A DNA stretch of 64,000 bases from Acidimicrobiales bacterium (GCA_020628865.1 JAHDEJ010000007.1:37622-101621), one strand, 5' to 3'; positions 39,765 through 49,663 are shown, counted from the stretch's first letter. Numbers and translations: made by a program. Notes: a model not told the origin generated them from the sequence alone.

Positions 39765-40565
39765 TTACCAGACGCGCCAAGGTGCGGTGCCGTCGTCCCA
39801 CAGGCCGTTGAGCTCCACGTATTCGCGGTAGGTGTCCATGCCGCGCCAGAAGCCCTTGTGCAGGTAGTAGTTGAGCTGCCCGTCCTTCGTCAGACGCTGG
39901 AGTGCGTCGGACTCGAGCATTTCACCGTCGTCGTCGGTGGTGTATTCGAGGAACTCACGGTTGAACATGAAGTAGCCGCCGTTGACGACGCCCGTGTTCA
40001 GATCCGGCTTCTCGGAGAAGTCGGTGACCGAGGTGCCGTCGGTTTCGAGCTCGCCGAAACGGGACGTCGGGTGCACGGCGGTCACGGTACCGATCTTGCC
40101 GTGGCCGAAGTGGAAGTCACGCAGCGCCGGAATGTCGATGTCGGCAAGGCCGTCGCCATAGGTGAGCATGAACGCCGGAGCGTCGGCGAGGTACGTGCTC
40201 GCACGGGACAGGCGGCCGCCGGTGAGCGTGTTCAGGCCCGTGTAGGCCATGGTGATCTCGAAGTCTTCGCTGCCGTATTCGCCGTGGAACTCGGTCTCGT
40301 TGTTGTTGAGGTTGACGGTGAAGTCCGAGGTGTTCTCCCGGTAGCGAAGGAAGTACTCCTTCACGGTCCAGGCCTTGTAGCCGAGCAGCAGCACGAACTT
40401 GCGGTGTCCGTAGGCGCCGTAGGTCTTCATGATGTGCCACATGATGGGCTTGCCGCCCACGTCGATCATCGGCTTCGGAAGCGATTCGGAGGCTTCTCGA
40501 ATTCGGGTTCCCTTGCCTCCAGCGAGGATCACTACGGGGATGTCTGCTGGGTCCACCTGGCTCAT
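39765..40565 (-). CDS. rfbF: glucose-1-phosphate cytidylyltransferase
   Basis: 266 residues. Nucleotidyltransferase signature VVILAGGKGTRIREASESLPKP, then GGKPIMWHIMK, metal-binding YGDGLADID, and EKPDLNTGVVNGGYFMF, all typical of RfbF. It makes CDP-glucose from glucose-1-phosphate and CTP, the entry to CDP-3,6-dideoxyhexoses or other CDP-sugars. Its pathway partner rfbG lies 6.5 kb away on the same strand; two regulatory genes separate them. AAAGG precedes the ATG. Confidence 0.94.
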   Translation of the reverse strand: MSQVDPADIPVVILAGGKGTRIREASESLPKPMIDVGGKPIMWHIMKTYGAYGHRKFVLLLGYKAWTVKEYFLRYRENTSDFTVNLNNNETEFHGEYGSEDFEITMAYTGLNTLTGGRLSRASTYLADAPAFMLTYGDGLADIDIPALRDFHFGHGKIGTVTAVHPTSRFGELETDGTSVTDFSEKPDLNTGVVNGGYFMFNREFLEYTTDDDGEMLESDALQRLTKDGQLNYYLHKGFWRGMDTYREYVELNGLWDDGTAPWRVW

Positions 40566-40717
40566 GATGGCCTTTCCTTACGGTTCTCCGGCGCGCGGCC
40601 GGGTCGTTCAACAGTGTTCTATCGGCAGTTGACCGTCGGCCTGAAGCGCCGGTCCGCCATTGCGTCCAATGCTTTCACGGGTCGGCGTTCCGCATGGTGA
40701 CCCCGTGCGGCGACGGG

Positions 40718-43684
40718 TCAGGCAGCGATGTCCAGTGCGAGGTCTTCGCAGAGGATTTCGAAGATCTCGTTGACCTCTTTGGGGCGGTGGAAGAGGAAGC
40801 CCTGGGCCCGGTCGCAGTTCAGGGTCTGCAGGACGAGGTGTTCGCTTTCACCCTCGATGCCCTCGGCGATCGTGGTGGCTCCGAGGCCCTTGGCGAGCCG
40901 GATGATGGCGGCGACGATCTCCCGGTCCTTCACGTTCTCGGGTGCTGCGAGCGGTCGGACGAAGGCGCGATCGATCTTCAGGTAGTCGAATTCATAGCGC
41001 TGCAGGTAGCTGAGCGAGGAGTAGCCCGTACCGAAGTCATCGATGGCCAGCGCCACGCCCAGGGCTCGCAGAGCGGAGATTCGGTCGGCGATGAACTCCG
41101 TGTCGTCGATCAGCACGGTCTCGGTGATCTCAATGATGATCCGGGAGGGGTCGACTTTGGTCTCTCGAAGGATGGATCGGACTCGGGTGATGACGTCGTC
41201 TTCGATCAGCGTCTGGCCGGACATGTTCACGCTCACGGTGAAGTCGGACAGACCGCGCAGCGTCCACTCGTTGACCTGACGACACGCCGAGCGGAGCGCC
41301 CATTCGCCGAGCGGCGTGATCGTGTTCGAGTCCTCGGCGATGGGAATGAAGATGCTGGGGGAGACCTCGCCGCGTTCGGGGTGCTTCCAGCGGGCGAGTG
41401 CTTCGAGCGACACGATTCGTCCGGTGGCGATGTCGAGGATCGGCTGGTAGACGAGGCGCATCTCGTCGTTCTGCAGGGCGCGCTCGAACCCGGTTCGAAG
41501 GTCGAGGCGTTCGCTCACGGCGCTGCCCATCTCCTCCTCGAACATGATCGACTTGCCCGGGGCGCTCTTCTTCGCCATGCCGAGCGCAGTGTCTGCCTCG
41601 CGGAGGAGCACCGATGCCGTGTCCGACCCGCCGACGTCGATCGACAGGCCGGCGGTGGCCTTCAGCGACATCGGGTGACGGTCGAGCTCGAACGGAATCT
41701 GCAACTCGGCCAGTACGCGTTCGATCGCAGCGACCGATTCGAGCGACGAGTAGCCGTCCGGCATGAGCACGCCGAACTCGTCGCCGCTGAGGCGGGCCAC
41801 GACGTCGCCCAGCCGGACGGAGCGCCGGATGCGGTTGGCGGTCTCGACGAGCGCTTGGTCTGCCAATACCGGACCGAGCGCATCGTTGATGGTCTTGAAG
41901 TCGTCGAGGTCGATGATGGCAATCGAGACGGCGGCACCGCTGATCGACGCCCGACGAAGCGCAGTGTCGATCTCCTGGATGAAGGCCTTGCGATTGAGCT
42001 GCAAGGTCAGCGGATCGATCGTCTCGGCATCCTTGAGATCTCGCTCAAGCGACCGTTCGGCGGTCACGTCGGTGCCGTTGACGACGATGCCGTTCACCTC
42101 AGGAACATCGGTCATGTTGGTCATGATCGCTTCGAAGAGCCGGACCTCGCCGTCGGCGGTGTACGCGCGGAACTCGTGCTTTTCCTGGGCCTTCGAACCG
42201 TTCAGGACCGCCATGAAGTGACGGGCGGCCGGTTCCTGGTCGTTCTCGTGAACGATCGTGTTGAGCTGCTTGCCGAGCAACATCTCCGGCTCGTAGCCCA
42301 GCACCCGAGCGATTGCATCGCTTGCGTACGTGGTCTTGCCGTCGGTGCCCAACACGATGAAGATGTCCGACGCGTTCTGCACCAACGACCGGAACCGCTT
42401 CTCACTCGCCGCCACCTGCTTCTGCGCGTGCGCATGCAGCGCTCTGTCGGCATCGGCTTGGGCTTGCTGCAGCCGGTCGCAGATCCCGGCAGCTTCTCTG
42501 ATGAAGGTCTGGGCCTGCCGTTGCGAGATTGGATCCAACGATTTGGCCGCCAACGCGACTGCCTTTGCTCCCAGAGCTTTCTGCAGAGGCGGGTGGAGGA
42601 CGAACCCGACTTCGGGCTCAGTGTTCGTGAGCTGCCATCGCTCTGCCGTGATTCGCTGAATGCCCGGAAGAACCCGCTTGGCCACTTCGGTTGTGGTCTT
42701 GGCCTGGGCAGCGCCGGTGATCTCCGCTGCAAGGAGCTTCTCGCCCTGGTTGAGTCGTTGCTGTTCGTTCAGCAGACCAAGCGTTCGAAGTACGACGAGT
42801 GCCGACAGGCTGACGATAGCGAGGGTGAGAACGGTACGATCTGTGCTGTCCATGCCGTCCTGAACGAACAGCATCGCTGCCGGGGCCATGATTGTGGTTG
42901 CGGTCGTTGCAACCCGGAACAATCCAACGCTTCGGTCGACCCGTTGCGCCGGCTCGATCAGTCGCTCCCGACTCGGGTGAATCACTGCGGCAACGATGAG
43001 CGAGAAAGAGATCGGCGTGAAGAAGAACGGCACCTCGAGGGGCACCGGGTGGACTTGCGCTGCGCTCAGAAGCAGGTCCGCAACAAAGAAGCACGTGCCG
43101 GCGCCGCCCACCAGGTAGTACGAGGTGGGCCGTGTTCCCGGAGTGCTGGCGATCCGGAGAAAGAGCGCCATCGCTGTCGCGATCAACACGGTGTAGGAGA
43201 TGTGCATCACTTTGGCGGCTGGCCCAAGCGCGTCTCCGCTGATCAGGTCGCCCAGGTACGCCATCCAGATCGCTGCCAGCGCAACGATCGCAATGCTCAC
43301 GGTGTCAATCCACGCTCCAGCATCTCGGTCGATGGTCCTGAGTCGGAAGACGCGGTACGTGGCCCATACAGCGAGGACGTACGCCGGGACATGGAGGATG
43401 TCTGCAGGCGACGGAATCGGCTGATCGACGCCGACGGCGACTCCATGGGCTTCCCTGACGACGATCCCGACCGGTATCAGCAGCCCGCCAAGGCCGATGA
43501 GCCGGAAGACAGACCGGATCTCTCCCCCGAGTCCACGTACCCGACGCAGGATGCTGACCGCACAGAGAAGTGACCACGCGAGGAGCACCGGGCCCCCGTC
43601 GTCGGGCCCAACGACGAATGCAAACGAGACGACCACGGCGGTTGCCATGGTCAACGAGAGCATCGAGGTGCGCACAGGCTTCAC
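40718..43684 (-). CDS. membrane PAS-GGDEF-EAL cyclic-di-GMP protein
   Basis: 988 residues from a GTG at 43684. About eight membrane segments (residues 10-300) form a MASE-like sensor. A coiled region, a PAS domain (about 410-520), a GGDEF domain and an EAL domain follow. The diguanylate cyclase signature is SGDEF (633-637) instead of GGDEF. The EAL motif (761-763) and DDFGTGYSSL are intact, so phosphodiesterase activity is the safer prediction; SGDEF variants can still be active in some proteins. It lies between rfbF and an acyltransferase-like gene in the surface-sugar region. Confidence 0.9.
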   Translation of the reverse strand: MKPVRTSMLSLTMATAVVVSFAFVVGPDDGGPVLLAWSLLCAVSILRRVRGLGGEIRSVFRLIGLGGLLIPVGIVVREAHGVAVGVDQPIPSPADILHVPAYVLAVWATYRVFRLRTIDRDAGAWIDTVSIAIVALAAIWMAYLGDLISGDALGPAAKVMHISYTVLIATAMALFLRIASTPGTRPTSYYLVGGAGTCFFVADLLLSAAQVHPVPLEVPFFFTPISFSLIVAAVIHPSRERLIEPAQRVDRSVGLFRVATTATTIMAPAAMLFVQDGMDSTDRTVLTLAIVSLSALVVLRTLGLLNEQQRLNQGEKLLAAEITGAAQAKTTTEVAKRVLPGIQRITAERWQLTNTEPEVGFVLHPPLQKALGAKAVALAAKSLDPISQRQAQTFIREAAGICDRLQQAQADADRALHAHAQKQVAASEKRFRSLVQNASDIFIVLGTDGKTTYASDAIARVLGYEPEMLLGKQLNTIVHENDQEPAARHFMAVLNGSKAQEKHEFRAYTADGEVRLFEAIMTNMTDVPEVNGIVVNGTDVTAERSLERDLKDAETIDPLTLQLNRKAFIQEIDTALRRASISGAAVSIAIIDLDDFKTINDALGPVLADQALVETANRIRRSVRLGDVVARLSGDEFGVLMPDGYSSLESVAAIERVLAELQIPFELDRHPMSLKATAGLSIDVGGSDTASVLLREADTALGMAKKSAPGKSIMFEEEMGSAVSERLDLRTGFERALQNDEMRLVYQPILDIATGRIVSLEALARWKHPERGEVSPSIFIPIAEDSNTITPLGEWALRSACRQVNEWTLRGLSDFTVSVNMSGQTLIEDDVITRVRSILRETKVDPSRIIIEITETVLIDDTEFIADRISALRALGVALAIDDFGTGYSSLSYLQRYEFDYLKIDRAFVRPLAAPENVKDREIVAAIIRLAKGLGATTIAEGIEGESEHLVLQTLNCDRAQGFLFHRPKEVNEIFEILCEDLALDIAA

Positions 43685-43737
43685 CGAGTGCCATCGGCGA
43701 GTTCGGCGAATCTTTCAGTTGTATGACGAAATTCGTC

Positions 43738-44703
43738 CTACCAGAGCACGAAGAGGTGGTCGGATTCCGGCGCGCCCATCAGCCCGACGAAGTTCAGCTC
43801 GGGTTTCGACAGCTTGCTTGGAAGGCCAGCCTGCTGGGTGTGGAGTGCGCGCGAGACCAGTCGTTGGAGATCCGTGTAGTTGATGTAGACGGGCTGGCTG
43901 AGGTACGGATCCGTCTCGAAGTACTGGCTGCAGCCGAGGGCTGCAAGGTCGTCCCACGGCATCCCGAGGAGGTCACGCCAAACCGAGAGCAGGTCGACAC
44001 GCACGAACGCAAGCCCATGGTGAGCGCCGAGCCGCAAGGCAGCTCGCCACGTGCCTGCGTAGAGCAATTGAGCGACGTGGAGTGCGGACTTTTCGCCCCG
44101 ATAGGGCTGTCGGACAACGAGCGTTGCCATGTCGAAGATGATCTCACCCGGCTTCATCCCGTGGTAGCTCTCGATGAACGAGCGATCGAGACGCGTGCTT
44201 CCGTTGTTGCGGTGGCTTCCGACAACTCCCGTCTCCGGGTGGAACGAAACATTCCGATCGGTCAGGTCGATCGTGTTCGCTCGCGTGGAGAAGTGAGCGT
44301 ATGCGTCCATGTGCAGGCAGTCGTGCACGGTTTTCACGACGGGCCCGAACCCAACGGTCCCGGTGATGATTCGAACACTTCCGGCCACATCCTGGCCCTC
44401 GATGTCGTACGCCAAGAAGAAGAAGCACTGCTCTTCGTATGACGACCACTCCGACTGCATCACCTCTTCGGTGTAGCCACCCGCATCGGCGTCGAAGACC
44501 GTCCGCTCCAGCCACCGGCAGAGGTCCGACAGTGGGTCTCGTGAGTCGAGGCCGATGCACAGGAATGGTTCGCCCTTGCGGACGGCCAGCGCAATTTCAT
44601 CGGAGAAGCGGACTTGGATGTCTGCGATCAGAGTGGCGCGTTGCTCCTCAGAAGGGGAGTAGCCAAAAGTTGGTAGGTCTACGACGAGCGAAGAGTTCGG
44701 CAT
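43738..44703 (-). CDS. GNAT/LuxI-fold-like protein of unknown function
   Basis: 321 residues, no signal peptide. The central part resembles the GNAT fold of acyltransferases and autoinducer synthases: YDIEGQDVAGSVRIITG (strand, turn, GS-x-R), then FDMATLVVRQPYRGEK (strand plus R-G-x(n) acyl-CoA loop position) and LRLGAHHGLAFVRVDL. The R in GSVRI is at the place of the invariant arginine of LuxI-type enzymes. This is a pattern resemblance only. No cognate LuxR is visible; the neighbour is a c-di-GMP protein. Confidence 0.45.
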   Translation of the reverse strand: MPNSSLVVDLPTFGYSPSEEQRATLIADIQVRFSDEIALAVRKGEPFLCIGLDSRDPLSDLCRWLERTVFDADAGGYTEEVMQSEWSSYEEQCFFFLAYDIEGQDVAGSVRIITGTVGFGPVVKTVHDCLHMDAYAHFSTRANTIDLTDRNVSFHPETGVVGSHRNNGSTRLDRSFIESYHGMKPGEIIFDMATLVVRQPYRGEKSALHVAQLLYAGTWRAALRLGAHHGLAFVRVDLLSVWRDLLGMPWDDLAALGCSQYFETDPYLSQPVYINYTDLQRLVSRALHTQQAGLPSKLSKPELNFVGLMGAPESDHLFVLW

Positions 44704-44776
44704 GGGCGAGGGAGTCCTTCGAGTGGATGACTGCGACCCCGCCGGAGGTCAGTCGGTTTGTTCGACCCGATGACTG

Positions 44777-44825
44777 TTGCACGTTCGTGTTGGATAAATC
44801 AACTCAGGAGATCACAAACGTGCAA
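44777..44825. repeat. long inverted repeat downstream of the CDP-sugar operon
   Basis: TTGCACGTTCGTG (44777-44789) and CACAAACGTGCAA (44813-44825) pair at 12 of 13 positions around 23 nt. It could terminate the leftward operon ending at 44877 or be an operator for the gene starting at 44703. Confidence 0.6.
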
Positions 44826-44876
44826 AAATGAACGCGCTGCGTGGTCGTCGATACTCACCGATGACCGGTGGAATCC

Positions 44877-45401
44877 CTAGAGGTGGGGCCAGGCGCGGTC
44901 TTTGTCCGAGACGTGCTCGACGGCCCGCGGCCACTGCACACCGATCGTCGGATCGTCCCAGCGAATGCCGTGCTCGTTGCCCGGACCGTACGGCCGGGAG
45001 ACGTTGTAGAGCAGGGTCGTGTCGTCCTCCATGATGAGGAAGCCGTTGGCGAACTGCTCGGGGATGAAGAGCATGCGGAGGTTGTCGGCGGTGAGATCGA
45101 CGCCGAACCACTGCCGGTGGGTCGGCGAGTCGGGCCGCATGTCGATGATCACGTTGTGGACCGCACCGGAGATGCAACGAACGGTCTTCGCTTCGCCGTA
45201 GGGCGGGTCCTGCCAATGGAAGCCTCGGAAGGTTCCTGCCTTGAGCGTGCGGCTCATGTTCGTCTGGGCGACGGTGGCATCGATGCCGTGAGCCTCGAAC
45301 TCGTCGGTGGCCCACGCACGTGCGAAGAAGCCGCGGTCGTCTTCGATCTTCTCGAGGTCGATGACGAAGGCTCCGGCGAGGGGCGTCTCGGTGAAGATCA
45401 T
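44877..45401 (-). CDS. dTDP-4-dehydrorhamnose 3,5-epimerase-like protein
   Basis: 174 residues from the ATG at 45401 (TGATG overlap). RmlC-type cupin: DDRGFFARAW, TNMSRTLKAGTFRGFHWQ with the catalytic His, AKTVRCISGAVHNVIIDMR, FIPEQFANGF and a C-terminal GIRWDDPTIGVQWP. In CDP-sugar loci such epimerases act on 4-keto-deoxy sugars; the exact donor is inferred from the neighbours rfbG and rfbF. Last gene of the operon 48195-44877. Confidence 0.88.
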   Translation of the reverse strand: MIFTETPLAGAFVIDLEKIEDDRGFFARAWATDEFEAHGIDATVAQTNMSRTLKAGTFRGFHWQDPPYGEAKTVRCISGAVHNVIIDMRPDSPTHRQWFGVDLTADNLRMLFIPEQFANGFLIMEDDTTLLYNVSRPYGPGNEHGIRWDDPTIGVQWPRAVEHVSDKDRAWPHL

Positions 45402-46663
45402 CAGCTGATGCCCTGCATGGCCTTCCACTCGCGCACGATGGTCACGTCGTCGAGTTCTACGGAGGCGAGCGGAATGGGATCGTCCTGGGCGACGGGCTGC
45501 GTGGTCTTTGCATATTCGACGAGCCCGACCGGCAGGTAGCCGGCCGCGCCTTCCGCCGTGTCGATGTGGCCGTATGCGGAGAAGCCGCCGATGCAGTCGA
45601 GGTCCTCGTCTGCGGCGAGATCCTTCTTGGCGATGGCAACCACTTCGGCGACGTGGGGTGCGTCGATCGTGGCCAGCGGTTCGTTGTCGAGGATGAGCTC
45701 GGCGATCGTGAGCGGGATCTCGAGGTGGACGAGGTGGTACGGCCGGAAGAAGAAGTAGTCGGGGCCGTCACCCATCTTGTAGAAGCGCATGGCCTTCTCG
45801 TGGAGGTCATGGTTGGGGTGGGTGCCGAGGATGCCGACGCCGGCTCCGAAGTCGCCTCCAAGGGTGAAGTCGACGCGGCCGGGCCCGCTGAGGGCGGCGG
45901 CGATGTCGACGGCTGCGTTCGCCACCGTCGACTCGATGCCGTGCATGCCACGGACGTCGGGAATCATGCCGGTGGCGTTGGCGACGAGCGCCTGTTCAAC
46001 CTGCATCTTCGTGCCGTCGCCGAACGATGTCGTCATGTGAGCGGAGGTGGTGTCGCGAGCTGCGTAGCCGGCTCCCGTGTCCGGGTTCTGGTGCACGTTG
46101 AGGTGCCGTTTGCAGTTGAGCAGTGCGGTGGCTTCGAAGCCCATGGCCTCGATCTGCTGCTGCAACCGGAAGAGGACACCGGGCTGATCGCCGTCGGCGA
46201 TCGTGTAGATCACGTCGTTGCTACGGGCTCGTTCATGGAAGACCCAACCGAGGAGCGCATCGCATTCGGCGTTGAACGACACGACATGCTTGCCCGCATC
46301 GAGCATCGCAAGGATCGTCTCGGTGCCGTAGTTCAGCGCACCGGTCGCCTCGACCAACACATCGATGGGGAGGTCGGCCCCGATCGCCGCATGCGGCGTG
46401 ACCGCCGGCGTGCCGGCGCGGATGGCCGCGGTCAGGTCGTTCACGTCGTCGGAGACGAGAATCGAATCTTCGTCGACGCCCATCTGGGTGAGGGCGGCAA
46501 CGGCTCGATCGGTGTTGCGGTTGACGATCAGCGAGGGGCGCATGCCGGGCGACTGGGCGATCGCGTGAACGACTCCCGTCCCCACGTAGCCGGCGCCGAC
46601 GACGGCGACGGTGGCATCGCCGATCTCGTCGGAGCGTCGGTGCAAGCGGTCCCAGATACCCAT
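45401..46663 (-). CDS. NAD(P)-dependent oxidoreductase of the homoserine-dehydrogenase-like (SAF/DRL) type
   Basis: 420 residues. N-terminal Rossmann motif VAVVGAGYVGTG, then VLVEATGALNYGTETIL and KHVVSFNAECDALLG, where an NAE pattern replaces the NKE of homoserine dehydrogenase. DGDQPG and the C-terminal beta-clip-like half (ITIAELILDNEPLATIDAP) match the oxidoreductases found in polysaccharide loci. It probably oxidises or reduces a nucleotide sugar or a branch precursor; the substrate is unknown. Coupled to the epimerase by TGATG. Confidence 0.75.
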   Translation of the reverse strand: MGIWDRLHRRSDEIGDATVAVVGAGYVGTGVVHAIAQSPGMRPSLIVNRNTDRAVAALTQMGVDEDSILVSDDVNDLTAAIRAGTPAVTPHAAIGADLPIDVLVEATGALNYGTETILAMLDAGKHVVSFNAECDALLGWVFHERARSNDVIYTIADGDQPGVLFRLQQQIEAMGFEATALLNCKRHLNVHQNPDTGAGYAARDTTSAHMTTSFGDGTKMQVEQALVANATGMIPDVRGMHGIESTVANAAVDIAAALSGPGRVDFTLGGDFGAGVGILGTHPNHDLHEKAMRFYKMGDGPDYFFFRPYHLVHLEIPLTIAELILDNEPLATIDAPHVAEVVAIAKKDLAADEDLDCIGGFSAYGHIDTAEGAAGYLPVGLVEYAKTTQPVAQDDPIPLASVELDDVTIVREWKAMQGIS

Positions 46664-46690
46664 GGTTCGCGTCCTCTTCAGTGGTGGCCG

Positions 46691-47095
46691 CTAGGCCCAG
46701 TCGTAGTCGAATGCGTCGAGATCCCGACCGTTGCCCTCGTCTGGGCGGTGCAGGATGTCAGAGAGATTGAGGACGAGGCCGCCGTCGGCGCCGCCCTGGA
46801 AGCCGAACCAGGTGCCCGGCGAGATGGTCAAGCGACCGTAGTTGTGCTCTGGACCGAGATCGTGCACGTCGAAGCCGTCGTCGGTGGCGACGACGAAGCG
46901 CACGTGGCCGACGGGGACGACGACGTTCACCGTCATCTCCGTGTGCTGCTTCCATGCCCGGATGTTGCCCGGGTTGACCCGAGAGAAGTAGGCCTCGCCA
47001 ACACCGCGAAATCCCTCTTCATCGGAGCGAAGCGCCCGAAGCACTTCGCCGCCGGAGGTCTCGATTCGTTGCAGTGGCGTGAAGACCGCGCTCAC
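46691..47095 (-). CDS. cupin-type sugar epimerase/isomerase (WxcM/FdtA-like)
   Basis: 134 residues from a GTG (GTGA overlap with rfbG). Compact beta-barrel: GEVLRALRSDEEGFRGVGEAYFS, then GNIRAWKQHTEMTVNVVVPVG and LTISPGTWFGFQG, like the RmlC/FdtA cupins. Being directly downstream of rfbG, it probably acts on the 4-keto-6-deoxy CDP-sugar. A second cupin epimerase is two genes away, so the operon has two isomerising steps or one non-catalytic paralogue. Confidence 0.78.
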   Translation of the reverse strand: MSAVFTPLQRIETSGGEVLRALRSDEEGFRGVGEAYFSRVNPGNIRAWKQHTEMTVNVVVPVGHVRFVVATDDGFDVHDLGPEHNYGRLTISPGTWFGFQGGADGGLVLNLSDILHRPDEGNGRDLDAFDYDWA

Positions 47096-48195
47096 TGGTC
47101 GGCCCAGGAGAGGCCCCGCTTCGCGGCGAGCGCCGTGTAGTAGTCGAGCTGACCCTGCGTGAATTCCTTGATGCCTTCGGCGCCCTCGTTGTAGAAGCGG
47201 GCGAACCATTCGGCGCTGATCTGCATGGTCTCGTCGAAGTCGAGAACCGGCGTCCACTGGAGGTAGCTCAGTGCCTTGTCGCAGGTGAGCTTGAGGAGGC
47301 CGGCTTCGTGGAAGTGTGCCTGGCTCTCGTCGATCGTGAGATCGAGGCCGGTCAGGTGCTTCTGCAGCGCGATGACGACGTCGCGCACCGGGTTCACGGC
47401 TTCCGCCGGCGGACCGAAGTTGAACGCCTCGTTGTGCAGCTCCGGACGCTCGGCCAGTTCGGCGCCAAGGTGCAGGTAGCCGCTGATGGGCTCGAGTACG
47501 TGCTGCCACGGTCGGGTTGCCTGCGGGCGTCGAATCGTGACGTTCTCTCCCTGCGACCATGCGCGGGCGACGTCGGGCACGAGACGATCGGCTGCCCAGT
47601 CGCCACCACCGACGACGTTGCCGGCGCGGGTGACGGCGATCCGCACGTTGCGGTCGGCGTCGTCCTGGCCGAAGAACGACCGGGTGTGGCTGGAGATGAT
47701 GATCTCTGCAGCTGCCTTCGAGGCGGAGTAGGGGTCGGCGCCACCGAGGCGATCGTCTTCGCGGTAGCCGTAGTAGGTCTCGACGTTCTCGTAGCACTTG
47801 TCGGAAGTGATGAGGATCGCCGTGCACTGGTTGGTGAGGCGCCGAAGGCCTTCGAGCACATTGGCGGTGCCGATGGCGTTGACGCTGTAGGTGCTGACGG
47901 GGTCGTCGTAGCTGGCCTTCACGAGCGCCTGGGCGGCCATGTGGAACACGAAGTCCGGGGCCTCGTCGGCAATCGCCTTTGGGACGGCTTCGGTGTCGCG
48001 GATGTCCAGCCAATGGGTGGTCATCGTCTCGCCGAGGCCGGCGGCTTCGAAGTGGCTCGGATCGGTCGGAATGCGATCGGAGATTCCGACCACCTCAGCG
48101 CCCATCTGCTGCAGCCAAAGGGTCATCCAGGTTCCCTTGAACCCGGTGTGGCCCGTCACCAGGACCTTCTTGCCGTCGAATGCATTGTTGAACAT
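47092..48195 (-). CDS. rfbG: CDP-glucose 4,6-dehydratase
   Basis: 367 residues from the ATG at 48195 with GAGGAAAC upstream. Extended [14 protein letters not shown] glycine motif, [24 protein letters not shown] replacing the usual serine-threonine turn, and the Y-x3-K pair in [26 protein letters not shown] is characteristic of RfbG. It converts CDP-glucose to CDP-4-keto-6-deoxyglucose. First gene of the leftward operon; divergent from glyA across 196 nt. Confidence 0.95.
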   Translation of the reverse strand: MFNNAFDGKKVLVTGHTGFKGTWMTLWLQQMGAEVVGISDRIPTDPSHFEAAGLGETMTTHWLDIRDTEAVPKAIADEAPDFVFHMAAQALVKASYDDPVSTYSVNAIGTANVLEGLRRLTNQCTAILITSDKCYENVETYYGYREDDRLGGADPYSASKAAAEIIISSHTRSFFGQDDADRNVRIAVTRAGNVVGGGDWAADRLVPDVARAWSQGENVTIRRPQATRPWQHVLEPISGYLHLGAELAERPELHNEAFNFGPPAEAVNPVRDVVIALQKHLTGLDLTIDESQAHFHEAGLLKLTCDKALSYLQWTPVLDFDETMQISAEWFARFYNEGAEGIKEFTQGQLDYYTALAAKRGLSWADQ

Positions 48196-48391
48196 CGGGT
48201 TCGTTTCCTCGTATCGCCGTGCGCAGGCTCGTCTGCGGGTACGCACAATCCTTCCACCTCAATCGGCCGGAGCGGGGGCAACGTTGAGCCGGCGCGAAAG
48301 AACCTCTGGAATTTCGTCCGACGGACCCACGAAGTGCCGGGAAAGCGGGGGTACTCTGCGAGCCGTACCTGAACGATCCCTGGAGGCAACG

Positions 48392-49633
48392 ATGCCCTGG
48401 AGCACCGACCGCGACACCGAAGTATTCGACCTGATCGATCGTGAGAAAGAACGCCTGAACACGGGCCTTCAGCTCATCGCTTCGGAAAACTTCACCTCCC
48501 CCGCAGTGATGGAAGCAACCGGCTCGGTGCTGACCAACAAGTACTCCGAGGGCTACCCGGGCAAGCGCTACTACGGCGGCAACCAGGTGGTCGATTCGGT
48601 CGAGCAGATTGCCATCGACCGGATCAAGGAGGTGTTCGGCGCCGACCACGCAAACGTGCAGCCGCACGCCGGCGCCAACGCCAACATGGCCGTCTTCCTC
48701 ACGATGCTGAACCCGGGCGACACCGTCATGGGCATGAGCCTCGACCACGGTGGTCACCTCACCCACGGGTCGCCGGTCAACGCCAGCGGCAAGCTCTACA
48801 ACTTCGTCAGCTACGAGGTGACCGACAGCGACGAGCGGATCGACATGGACCAGCTCCGTGACCGTGCGCTGGAGCACAAGCCGAAGATGATCATCGCCGG
48901 TGCGACCGCCTACCCCCGCATCATCGAGCCTGCGCCGTTCCGCGAGATCGCCGACGAGGTCGGCGCGCTGCTGATGTTCGACGCCGCCCACATCGCCGGT
49001 CTCATCGCCGGTGGCGTGCATCCGAACCCGATGCCCTACGTCGACGTCATGACGTTCACGACGCACAAGACCCTTCGTGGTCCCCGTGGCGGCTGCATCC
49101 TCACGACGGCGGAGCATGCCGCCGCCATCGACAAGTCCATTTTCCCGGGCCTGCAGGGCGGCCCGCTCGAGAACCACATCGGCGCCAAGGCGGTCGCGTT
49201 CCGTGAAGCGCTCATGCCGGAGTTCAAGGAATACGCCGCCCAGATCGTGAAGAACGCTGCAGCGCTCGCCGAAGCGCTCGCAACACGTGGCTTCCGACTC
49301 GTGTCGGGCGGCACGGACAACCACCTGCTGTTGGTCGATCTTCGCCCCTTCGACGAGGAGCTGACCGGCAAGGAAGCGCAGAACGTGCTGGACGACGCCG
49401 GCATCACGCTCAACAAGAACACGATTCCGAACGATCCTCGCTCGCCGTTCGTCACGAGTGGTGTGCGGATCGGCACGCCAGCGGTCACGACGCAGGGAAT
49501 GAAGGAGGCCGAGATGGACACCATCGCCGACCTCATCACCCGGACGTTGCAGAACCGGAACGACGCCGCTGCGGTCGCAGCAATCCGCGAAGAGGTCGCC
49601 AACCTGTGCGGCCAGTTCACGCCGTACCCGTAA
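48392..49633 (+). CDS. glyA: serine hydroxymethyltransferase
   Basis: 413 residues from the ATG at 48392 with GGAGG at 6-nt spacing. [44 protein letters not shown] and the PLP-lysine motif [16 protein letters not shown] are all present. It interconverts serine and glycine with tetrahydrofolate. A TACTCT hexamer at 48352-48357 may be its -10. I saw no riboswitch-like structure in the 146 nt upstream. Confidence 0.97.
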   Translation: MPWSTDRDTEVFDLIDREKERLNTGLQLIASENFTSPAVMEATGSVLTNKYSEGYPGKRYYGGNQVVDSVEQIAIDRIKEVFGADHANVQPHAGANANMAVFLTMLNPGDTVMGMSLDHGGHLTHGSPVNASGKLYNFVSYEVTDSDERIDMDQLRDRALEHKPKMIIAGATAYPRIIEPAPFREIADEVGALLMFDAAHIAGLIAGGVHPNPMPYVDVMTFTTHKTLRGPRGGCILTTAEHAAAIDKSIFPGLQGGPLENHIGAKAVAFREALMPEFKEYAAQIVKNAAALAEALATRGFRLVSGGTDNHLLLVDLRPFDEELTGKEAQNVLDDAGITLNKNTIPNDPRSPFVTSGVRIGTPAVTTQGMKEAEMDTIADLITRTLQNRNDAAAVAAIREEVANLCGQFTPYP

Positions 49634-49663
49634 GCGTGCGCCACCGTCTGCACGATCCGCCAC

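Noticed and set aside
40694..43573. Long open frame of 959 codons on the plus strand
   Set aside because: It is fully antisense to the PAS-GGDEF-EAL gene, whose domains are unmistakable; long antisense frames are expected at this GC content.
48196..48391. Possible riboswitch upstream of glyA
   Set aside because: I compared it by eye with the ZTP, glycine and THF-type conserved cores and did not find their defining blocks.
48095..49663. 522-codon minus-strand frame across glyA
   Set aside because: Antisense to glyA; no domain, R/V/H/D-rich shadow composition.
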